Part shown: piece by piece, positions 11,940 through 17,518 of the stretch | Layout: every line of letters starts with the position of its first letter | Position numbering within the stretch: the stretch's first letter is position 1 | Assembly (NCBI GenBank): GCA_022836615.1 | Contig: MU405497.1 | Span: forward strand, 1 to 17,518 | Origin: Annulohypoxylon bovei var. microspora | Lineage: Eukaryota; Ascomycota; Sordariomycetes; Xylariales; Hypoxylaceae | DNA length: 17,518 nt | Direction of reading: 5' to 3' | Translations under genes and position numbers: made by a program | The notes under the pieces: model-generated | What the model saw: the letters and a program-made list of their open reading frames with translations, nothing else | Database searches by the model: none | What the model was told of the DNA's origin: nothing

Positions 11940-12080
11940 ACACCTACGGCAACACCTACAACACCACCTCCAGGGCTACAGCACCACCCACATGGCTACA
12001 GCACCACCCACAGCACCACCTACAACACGGGCACCCACAGCACCACCTACAGTACCACCTACAGCACCACATACAGCAGC
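11940..12080 (+). repeat. Degenerate CTACAGCACCAC repeat
   Basis: A plus-strand C/A-rich repeat built from variants of CTACAGCACCAC and CAGCACCACCCA. G is nearly absent apart from the CAG words. A related block of CACCTGCAACAG and CAG repeats continues at about 12130-12200. An open frame through this DNA (11892-12203) gives only Thr/Ser/His/Pro low-complexity translation and is not taken as a gene. Confidence 0.7.
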
Positions 12081-12095
12081 TTAGACCACTTCAAG

Positions 12096-12119
12096 AAAAA
12101 AAACTTAGACTTTTTTTTT
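12096..12119. repeat. A8-CTT-AGAC-T9 imperfect hairpin
   Basis: Eight A followed by CTTAGAC and nine T can fold back on itself with the A and T runs paired. It is one of two copies of the same module in this element, the other being at 12206-12229. Confidence 0.6.
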
Positions 12120-12205
12120 CGTTTCCTTACCTGCAACAACACCTGCAACAGCACCTGCAACAGCAATAAACCCCACATGCACAGCAGCAGCAGCAACACT
12201 TAGAG

Positions 12206-12229
12206 AAAAAAAACTTGGAAGTTTTTTTT
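12206..12229. repeat. Perfect A8CTT-GG-AAGT8 inverted repeat
   Basis: Eleven-base arms (AAAAAAAACTT and its complement) flank a GG loop, a 24-base near-perfect palindrome. Both this and the copy at 12096 follow a CAG-rich block ending in TTAGA, so the two appear to be duplicates of a composite module. A terminator-like role is conceivable but unsupported. Confidence 0.7.
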
Positions 12230-12248
12230 TATTTTCTTTTACTTTTTA

Positions 12249-12300
12249 CATCCACACATCCATCCACACATCCATCCATCCATCCACGCATCCACACATC
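12249..12300 (+). repeat. CATCCA / CATCCACA simple repeat
   Basis: Tandem variants of CATC, CATCCA and CACACATC span about 50 bp, continuing the G-free character of the plus strand in this element. Confidence 0.75.
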
Positions 12301-12339
12301 AACATCGTCAACATCACTGCCGTGCCAAGCTTACTAGAT

Positions 12340-12530
12340 CAGTAGATGCGTAGCAGTAGATTTGTAGCAGTAGAACGTGCAGTAGACCAGTAGACGTGCA
12401 GTAGACCAGTAGACGGGCAGTAGATTAGTAGACCAGTAGACCAGTAAATCAGTAAACCAGTAAGTCAGTAAACCAGTAAGTCAGTAAATCAGTAAGTCAG
12501 TAAATCAGTAAGTCAGTAAATCAGTAGGTG
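12340..12530 (+). repeat. CAGTANNN octamer minisatellite
   Basis: About 190 bp are made of CAGTA followed by three variable bases. The left part is irregular, with CAGTAGAC and CAGTAGAT words. From about 12427 to 12527 the period settles to 8 bp, with higher-order 16-bp units alternating CAGTAAAT and CAGTAAGT. Confidence 0.8.
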
Positions 12531-12554
12531 TAAAATAAGGGGGTAGGGGACGAG

Positions 12555-12568
12555 CCCCCCCCCCCCCC
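12555..12568 (+). repeat. C14 homopolymer
   Basis: Fourteen consecutive C follow a G-rich GGGGGTAGGGG stretch and precede a CTCCTACCC tract. GGGTAGGGGACGAG and CTCCTACCC give local inverted complementarity. Confidence 0.8.
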
Positions 12569-12585
12569 TCCTACCCACTTATATT

Positions 12586-12665
12586 AATGATTATTTTTCC
12601 ATTAATGATTACTTTCCATTAATGATTACTTTCCATTAATGATTATTTGCCTGCGAATGATTAAT
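12586..12665 (-). repeat. Right subterminal array of AATGATTATT-type words (5 copies)
   Basis: Words of the form AATGATTAYT or AATGATTA start at 12586, 12604, 12621, 12638 and 12656, spaced 17-18 bp. They are the reverse complement of the left-array word, so the two arrays face each other like a mirror. Three copies share the longer context CATTAATGATTA. Confidence 0.75.
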
Positions 12666-12711
12666 GAATGAAGGAACGATTAGGATAATGCCGGACCATT
12701 TTTCGAAAAAA

Positions 12712-12740
12712 TAATGATTATTAGCTCCCTGCCATTCCCG
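12712..12740 (-). repeat. Right terminal inverted repeat of the 1.07-kb element
   Basis: Reverse complement of the left end. The word TTAGCTCCC at 12721-12729 is the mirrored core, and TTCCCG at 12735-12740 the mirrored outer part. A minus-strand coding frame from the neighbouring decayed gene terminates here, at TAA within GGGAGCTAA. Confidence 0.7.
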
Positions 12741-13716
12741 GTACGGTAGGTAGTTGAGCATTATGGGGAATTAATACCCAACATTGAAGCATCTCGGTGA
12801 CGCGGGCACCGGCTGATGATCTGGAGATAGGGGTCGCGAGGCCTCCAAACTCGACGAAGTGGGCTAGTTTATTCGCCTTCCTGTCAGAAGAATTCTCTCC
12901 TTCAAACCGCTTGGCCGAGACCTCATTCGCAAGACGGTCTATCTCACTGACCTGAGCGGTGCGGAAGAGAGCCATGCGCTTGGACTTTAGAGAATCCTCC
13001 TTGATATTGGACCAAATTTCCCGGAGCGCCTTGTATTGGCTCTCGAAGTTGGTCTCATGAACACATTTTTCGTTGACGCCTTTCGCGAACTCTAAGAAAT
13101 TGACTCCCTCCTTGGCGACGCGTGCACTGAATAAGCAGAGGGTGCTTCACTTCAAGGGGAATCGCCACTGGAAGCCGGCGTCCGCGGCGCAGACTCAGAC
13201 CCAGGGAGGCCTTTACTGACTGGAGTCTATCTCCGATCGTGTAGAAGACAGCAGCCTCTCGTCCACCTAGAATGTCAGACAGCTTGGCGAAGAAATATTC
13301 TAAGTTTTGGGGGTTAGTGAAGACTTTCCAGAAATTCCGCCAGGCGAATATGATGATCTCCAAAGGCCCAAGGCCTTCCTCGATCTCCGTATTCTCCATG
13401 ATGCTCTTTCAGAGTGTCGTAACGATCTCAGTATCCGCCAGCTCGATGCCTTTAGGCACAATTTCACGGCCGAAAGTTTGGCGGCGTCACCATCCCCCTC
13501 TACATCATCGCCACCCGACTCTCACTAGTAGGCTTGGTCGTACCAGTGCTCGATGTCTGCCAAGCTGTACGGCTCGGCGTGGGTATCTGGTTCTTTCTGG
13601 TGGAAGGGCCATTCAACCTGAAACGTATCTTTAAAGATGTTTAGAAGTGCGAGGTAAGCCACGTACGAGCGAGATACCCAAGGCGGTCTTCGCGCATATG
13701 GTGTAAGTAATTGCAT
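12741..13716 (-). pseudogene. Decayed (or multi-exon) protein gene of unknown function
   Basis: Three consecutive minus-strand frames look coding. The first starts at ATG 13716 and stops at 13525; it holds WVSRSYVAYLALLNIFKDTF and ends EHWYDQAY. The second is open from 13486, hits TGA at 13411, restarts at ATG 13399 and runs to 13055; it contains MENTEIEEGLGP, WRNFWKVF and FFAKLSDILGGREAAVFY. The third is open from 13146 to 12721, with helical, charged sequence such as EGVNFLEFAKGVNEK and SQYKALREIWSNIKE. Frames one and three share a phase; frame two is shifted. A branch-point-like CTAAC followed by TTAG ending at 13300 could be an intron 3' end, so some breaks may be introns. However, no good donor was found. 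The stop of the third frame lies in the transposon end at 12712-12740. The family is not recognised. Confidence 0.5.
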
Positions 13717-13910
13717 ACATTCGCTTCTTTATTCTCAGTGACGTATCTCCAGCTTCACATCGTGTTGAGTGGATGTATAGTCATGTATGATATGATGATT
13801 GTATGCGGAGGCGACCGCGGGCGGAGGTTGTGGTTGTGGTTGATATTGGAAGAGGAAGATGAATTGTTAAAGGTAGGAAAGTCAACTAATAATGAGCAGC
13901 AGGGTAATAT
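13717..13910 (-). promoter_or_regulatory. Possible promoter and 5' leader of the decayed minus-strand gene
   Basis: Read on the minus strand, this region changes from a C/T- and CAACCA-rich stretch (about 13895-13800) to A-rich sequence just before ATG 13716, as in many filamentous-fungal leaders. Short upstream ATGs occur, including one opening a 9-codon frame. The plus-strand frame at 13711-13917 in the same place is regarded as a shadow. Confidence 0.25.
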
Positions 13911-13917
13911 TCCATAG

Positions 13918-14379
13918 GTTGATTTTCTAGTGTTAACAACCCCTGAAGAAAAGAGGCACCAGATAACGAACGATTAGTACCTATTGATGCTATAGTTCGT
14001 TTCAAGTCCTTGTTCAGCAAGATATTTTGAGAACCACGTGTATCTAGCTATTAAGTATCTTCATCTTCGCTTCAATTAACATAGATTAGAATCGCCTCCT
14101 ACTATCTACTCGCCTAGGTATTTAATATCATTTACTGTTATAGTTATACATATAATCGACAATAATATGGCGCTGGAAAAGGACAAAGTGATGGCAAGTC
14201 AAAACGAGAATAGAGCCTGAAACTTGCTGGGAGAGATTGACGAAATTTTAGCATAACATGGAGTGGCTACGTGGGAAGTATCACAAGCATGGGTAGACAA
14301 ATAAGCGTAAAGTTCAGAAGTTCTATTGATAATTTCTGCCAACCTTTCCCTCCCTTGTCACACCCCCCCTTGTCACACC
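13918..14379. other. Intergenic spacer, no gene seen
   Basis: About 460 bp without a credible frame. CCCCTGAAGAAAAGAGGCAC near 13940 resembles a word at 14959. A short tandem duplication of CCTTGTCACACCC at about 14353-14380 abuts the transposon at 14380. Confidence 0.6.
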
Positions 14380-14834
14380 CAGCGGTCCCAACAAGTCAAA
14401 CGTAAACTTGACTTGCTTGATACTTGACTTGGATAAGTCAATTCAAGCCTAAAATATCGTTAAATTTAGCAAGTCAAATTTCGGTTTTTTCTTAACTTAA
14501 GTAGGTTTAATTTTATGAAGGTATTAAGCCTTACTTATATACTTATAATTACGTGTATAATGGTGTTTTAATTAACCTATTAACCCTCGAAATATACAAC
14601 ATTACCGAGTTTTATAAGACCTAAGTAAGTAACCACGGTTGAAAAATCGACGACGATGTTCACGATGCACAGGCCAGGAACATGGGTTATGGATTGGCTT
14701 TTTGTATGATTATTACCTAAGTAAGCCAAGCTGGAAAAATCGTCAAGTATTTAAGAATTGCTTCAAATTTGATTTGACTTGTGTAAGTCAAAATCAGCTT
14801 CACATTTGACTTGCTTGACTTGTTGGGACCCCTG
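14380..14834. mobile_element. 455-bp non-autonomous DNA transposon, TTGACTTG family, copy 2
   Basis: The ends are 20-bp inverted repeats. The left begins CAGCGGTCCCAACAAGTCAA at 14380, and the right, read inward from 14834, is CAGGGGTCCCAACAAGTCAA, one mismatch in twenty. Subterminal regions are packed with TTGACTT and its complement AAGTCAA in both orientations (for example near 14406, 14422, 14433, 14463, 14775, 14784, 14805 and 14814). There is no coding capacity. CAG starts and short repeated subterminal words fit a miniature hAT-type element. The expected 8-bp target duplication is absent (GTCACACC left, ACCTGAGA right), so the flanks have been rearranged or the ends are slightly misplaced. 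It shows little sign of RIP. Confidence 0.75.
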
Positions 14835-15063
14835 ACCTGAGAACCTTATGTTAGAAGTTGAATGTCATCTGTTCTTAAGTAGTAGGTACTAGTGCCTGCT
14901 TATAGCGGATACTGGTGCCTAGATATAACATCATACGGAGCGAGTTTCAAGGTTTACTGCCCCTGAGGAAGAGGCACCTGAAAACCTTATGTTAGGATTT
15001 GAATGTCATCTGTTCTAAGTAGTAGGTAGGAAGGTAGGTACTAGTGCCTAGATATAGCGTTTA
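14835..15063 (+). repeat. Imperfect direct duplication, ~90-bp units offset by 141 bp
   Basis: The sequence beginning ACCTGAGAACCTTATGTTAG at 14835 recurs as ACCTGAAAACCTTATGTTAG at 14976. Both are followed by GAATGTCATCTGTTCT, an AAGTAGTAGGTA word and a GTGCCTAGATATA word. The second copy has an insertion (GGAAGGTAGGTA) and the first has an extra GCCTGCTTATAGCGG stretch. The first copy starts immediately after the right end of the transposon at 14834. Confidence 0.75.
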
Positions 15064-15128
15064 CTAGTACCTGCCTACCTAGTACCTGCCCGCCTAGTAG
15101 GTGGGTAGGTATTTACCTACCTACCTAA
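15064..15128. repeat. TACCTACC / GGTAGGTA palindromic cluster
   Basis: A dense run of ACCTGCC, ACCTACC, CTAGTACC and their complements can pair internally (for example GTAGGTGGGTAGGTA against TACCTACCTACC). Similar words are scattered throughout the GC-balanced half of the window. Confidence 0.7.
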
Positions 15129-15529
15129 TGGGAAGCTGCGATTAATTAGCGTCCTTTCAAGATCTGCCCGTTGAATTATTGATACAAAATCCATGCCACT
15201 ATTCCGGATTGTGTTTTCTGGTAGTATTTCCAAACCTGCCCGCGAACTATAACATTCATTCGCACATCAATACCATTGTTTGAGATAGAGGCAGGTTATG
15301 GGTGGCATATTGTGTGTATTAGAAAGAGCTTGGTATGGGTCGTAGATAGTATATACATGTTGCAAATACAGGGCGTAGCAATCCAGCCACTAGCTTCCAT
15401 CCGATATTCCAGCAACCACTATTTTCTTTCCTACCTAGGTGTATAATCTAGATCCTAGCTTGTTGTATTGTTGAATTCTCACCATCTACCCACTGTCGTC
15501 TACCTAGTATTGACGGAACCACAACCGCA
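15129..15529 (+). promoter_or_regulatory. Upstream region of the 15530 gene
   Basis: About 400 bp with no competing reading frame. A TATA-like GTATAATC lies at 15441, roughly 90 bp before the start codon. A pyrimidine-rich stretch (about 15475-15505) sits just upstream of the ATG, as is common near fungal transcription starts. Neither element has been tested, and the promoter reading rests on position and composition. Confidence 0.35.
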
Positions 15530-16633
15530 ATGGCACTAAATCAGGAAGAGGTGATGAGAAACCTAACCGATCTTAGGATCGCCTACGCTGGGGATCAAGC
15601 GGCTCAAGACCTACGACTCCAGAACTATTTCCCGAGGCCTTACTACCCTGGCATTGTCGAGGATATTCCGAAGGATGAAAAGGTCAGCTCCAGCGGTTTG
15701 GACGCGTTGATCGTCATCATCCGCCGCCTCATCAGCCATATCGCATATAAACATCGCGACCCCTCCGACTCCGAGATTCGGCAGCAGGAGCAGATGAACC
15801 CGCTTCTTCGTCTTGCTATGTCGAACTTCGATTTTGCCAACGAAAAAGTTGTCAACACCGCGGGATATCTGGCTCTGAAGGCATTCTACTGCGACAGGGG
15901 GCTGCAAAACAGTGATCTGACATTTATGACCCTCTCTGAGCATGACCTCATGCAGAAAACACTATGGAAACGATCCCCCTTCCTCCTATATAATCCGAAG
16001 ACCCTTGGACACGTTGGGCGCGAGGAGTGGAGTTGGAATGTTACCGAGGACCTAAGCAAGATTGCGCAGACCAGCCTCATTCGCTTCACGACGGGAGATC
16101 TCGGCGAAACAGTCTCGGCCACGTTCCGCTCGTGGGTGAACGAGAACTTCGAGTACATCCGGAGCGCTAACCACCCGGCCGTGCTACGGGTTCACTATAC
16201 TGTCAACCAGAGCGAACCCAAAAGGTTCAAGGATCTTCGCCATATCGTCGTTGATATGAGAAGCCTCGTCCAAAGACCCGACGACCAGACGTGGGGCCTA
16301 TCAGAGAAGGGCGCGCGCTTGACGAACTACGGTCTCATAGCCGAAGTTCGCCTATCATCAACCTCGTCATCATCCCACGCCAACGCGAAATCACAAGATA
16401 CTGTTCGGGTGTATACGTTAGACGGGCAGGTTATCCCCATCCCTCACAGCTTCCCGGCCACGCATATCAACGATCCTTTAGGACAGCCTGGGAACAGTTA
16501 TATCCTTTACTACGGCATGTGCCCTAATACCTCCCCAATTTCCGACGCCGTCACCGACACGCCACTAATGAAAACAATGGCTACAAGAGACGCGATCGAT
16601 AAGGTCATAAGGTCTGGGTATTCCGCATCTTAG
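15530..16633 (+). CDS. Orphan fungal protein, 367 residues, function unknown
   Basis: This is the only long intact frame in the window. It is intronless, with balanced fungal codon use, a purine at -3 and G at +4 around the ATG, and a TAG stop. There is no signal peptide, and the hydrophobic stretch at residues 57-71 contains two arginines, so it is more likely a buried or amphipathic helix than a membrane span. The N-terminal third is helical and charged, with a FPRPYYPGI motif at 34-42. Residues 218-330 look mainly beta-rich: VLRVHYTV, RHIVVDM, YGLIAEV, DTVRVYTLDGQVI and SYILYYGM. I do not recognise the family. The order of a GLDALIVIIRRL segment (56-67) and a late YGLIAEV to YILYYG part faintly recalls ubiquitin-specific protease folds. 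The Cys and His-box residues are missing and only two cysteines exist (121, 331), so at most a pseudoenzyme. No neighbour suggests a pathway. Confidence 0.85.
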   Translation: MALNQEEVMRNLTDLRIAYAGDQAAQDLRLQNYFPRPYYPGIVEDIPKDEKVSSSGLDALIVIIRRLISHIAYKHRDPSDSEIRQQEQMNPLLRLAMSNFDFANEKVVNTAGYLALKAFYCDRGLQNSDLTFMTLSEHDLMQKTLWKRSPFLLYNPKTLGHVGREEWSWNVTEDLSKIAQTSLIRFTTGDLGETVSATFRSWVNENFEYIRSANHPAVLRVHYTVNQSEPKRFKDLRHIVVDMRSLVQRPDDQTWGLSEKGARLTNYGLIAEVRLSSTSSSSHANAKSQDTVRVYTLDGQVIPIPHSFPATHINDPLGQPGNSYILYYGMCPNTSPISDAVTDTPLMKTMATRDAIDKVIRSGYSAS

Positions 16634-17065
16634 AAACTAAGATTTTCGACAGAATGAGCCGTGCAGCCTGAAGCACATGCATATAAGAGTTAGGCATTTT
16701 TTTTGGAACCATGACGAAGCTCCGGATGATGAGAGTACCAAGTCCAAGTGGATGTAAGCAAAGGTACCAGCGAGAATTGATTTTTACTAATTAGGTACCG
16801 ATAACCAACATTCCCAAGGCAAACGTGTGCTACAATAGGTACTTAGTTTTATTTTAGATTTCTCGCAGTTACATAGGTACCTACCTGCATTAATTTAACT
16901 GGTGAATTGATGCAAGTTAAATAAGCACTTTGAATGATTTTATAAGTTAAACAACCATTAATTAGTTAAGTGTAAACAAGAATAAGTAGTATTGATACTC
17001 GCTTAGTCATATATTTGAGTTAAACATAGGTAGTATCTCAATATTTAAGCACACAGCCAACCATC
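16634..17065. other. 3' flank of the 15530 gene, no further gene seen
   Basis: No clear AATAAA-type polyadenylation signal was seen; a T8 run lies at about 16699. The left part carries GGTACC words (about 16764, 16794 and 16876). The right part (16915-17030) repeats AGTTAAA-like words at 16915, 16944, 16964 and 17018 in A/T-rich sequence, which could be remains of another small transposon but shows no matching termini. Confidence 0.5.
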
Positions 17066-17338
17066 TCATGTTGTTAATGTCACGACGAAAGCTCTACCCC
17101 AAAAAGTAACCACGGGTCCACGATCCATCAAGAGTGCAACCCTGAGGCATTTTACCTTGCCCAGCTGCCCAGACGATCTCCAGCAAAGGTCGGTCTTATT
17201 ACGTAGATTTTCAATGAGCACAGTCAATTCACGATTCGTCTTGGATCTCGCGATACCTACTGTCAGTAAGCTTGATACCTGGCACGTTCCGCCAAGACCC
17301 ATCTCCATCTTCCTCCATTCCATGTCTTTAACTGGCAC
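17066..17338 (-). CDS. Possible small protein or gene fragment, 90 codons
   Basis: On the minus strand an ATG at 17338 opens 90 codons ending TGA. The translation includes LTVLIENLRNKTDLCWR and GQLGKVKCLRVALLMDRGP, which look protein-like. The frame also contains an unusual Met/Glu/Trp-rich start. A CTGAC branch-like word and AG near 17265 hint that the first part may be an intron or non-coding and the rest an exon fragment. The overlapping plus-strand frame at 17157-17366 looks poorer. No family is recognised and there is no supporting neighbour, so this may be a remnant or chance. Confidence 0.25.
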   Translation of the reverse strand: MPVKDMEWRKMEMGLGGTCQVSSLLTVGIARSKTNRELTVLIENLRNKTDLCWRSSGQLGKVKCLRVALLMDRGPVVTFWGRAFVVTLTT

Positions 17339-17437
17339 AAGTCGTCAACCTCTTTGTAATTGGTAATAGTATATACCTAGCAGTGGACGAAGTGGCTCGT
17401 GCCATATTAGATCAGCTAGTCATATCAGCGCATGTAC

Positions 17438-17518
17438 AAGGCCAGGCTCAAAACTGGCCTGAATCAGTCAGGTCAGGTCAGGCCCAGTCAGTTCGTGGTT
17501 TTTTATGAACTGATCAGA
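17438..17518. repeat. Cluster of inverted and TCAGG direct repeats at the window edge
   Basis: GGCCAG at 17440-17445 pairs with CTGGCC at 17454-17459. TCAGG is repeated three times in 17468-17482, and TCAGTTC at 17488-17494 pairs with GAACTGA at 17507-17513. Starting with CAGGC and dense in short repeats, this may be the terminus of a further DNA transposon continuing beyond the window. Confidence 0.4.

Larger units (their letters stand above)
11670..12740. mobile_element. 1.07-kb non-autonomous DNA transposon with mirrored subterminal arrays (possibly MULE-like)
   Basis: The two ends are inverted repeats of about 30 bp. The core GGGAGCTAATAATSATTAT starts at 11681 and, reversed, ends at 12729. 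An outer CGGGAA matches on both sides (11670 and 12740) after a five-base mismatched gap. Flanking bases read GTACCATAG on the left (11661-11669) and GTACGGTAG on the right (12741-12749), a possible 9-bp target duplication with two differences. Inside each end lies a regular array of AATAATCATT words in mirror orientation. The centre holds only simple repeats and no transposase frame, so it would need an enzyme encoded elsewhere. Long inverted termini plus a 9-bp duplication would fit the Mutator-like superfamily, but that assignment is an inference. Confidence 0.7.

Noticed and set aside
11892..12203. 103-codon plus-strand frame in the repeat-filled element
   Set aside because: Its translation is almost wholly Thr, Ser, His, Pro and Asn, produced by CAGCACCAC and CAG repeats. 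The open frame follows from the repeats lacking stops.
13272..13634. 120-codon plus-strand frame and the overlapping 13307-13528 frame
   Set aside because: Taken as shadows of the minus-strand coding remnant, which has the better protein-like composition over the wider interval. The 13307 frame is fairly convincing on its own, so doubt remains.
15611..16158. Minus-strand and alternative-frame ORFs over the 367-codon gene
   Set aside because: They overlap a much longer frame with a good start context and have unlikely compositions.

Overview
The window looks like a chromosome segment of a filamentous ascomycete (Pezizomycotina). Two things suggest this. The first ~9.65 kb is extremely AT-rich, has no usable reading frame, and carries the dinucleotide signature expected of repeat-induced point mutation (RIP). 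The remaining ~7.8 kb has ordinary fungal composition, with sparse genes, small DNA-transposon derivatives and intergenic DNA full of TACC/GGTA words. No species assignment is attempted. No rRNA, tRNA, CRISPR array or bacterial operon was seen.

Layout. Positions 1-9650 are a RIP-degraded transposon graveyard, built of blocks that alternate between keeping TpG and keeping CpA on the plus strand. The AT-rich domain ends inside what looks like a hAT-type transposon terminus at 9650-9766. Positions 10146-10850 and 14380-14834 hold two diverged members of one small non-autonomous transposon family with CAG-starting terminal inverted repeats and many AAGTCAA/TTGACTT subterminal words. The first copy carries about 300 bp of extra DNA with a protein-like remnant on the minus strand. 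Positions 11670-12740 hold a third, different element of about 1.07 kb. It has ~30-bp inverted termini, mirrored AATAATCATT arrays, a possible 9-bp target duplication, and an interior that is a stack of five simple repeats.

Genes. The one convincing intact gene is at 15530-16633 (+), an intronless 367-residue protein of unknown function. A faint resemblance to the layout of ubiquitin-specific protease folds without the catalytic cysteine is offered only as a hypothesis. A decayed or multi-exon gene lies on the minus strand at 12741-13716, and its last open frame now stops inside the terminus of the 1.07-kb element. A 90-codon minus-strand frame at 17066-17338 is possible but weak. The last ~80 bp hold inverted and direct repeats that may be the start of another mobile element.

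Together this is an accessory, transposon-rich neighbourhood: a silenced AT-rich block next to a short gene-bearing strip that has been repeatedly invaded by small cut-and-paste elements. There is no evidence of a multi-gene pathway. The most unusual objects are the 1.07-kb repeat-filled element, the strand-switching RIP blocks and the orphan gene.
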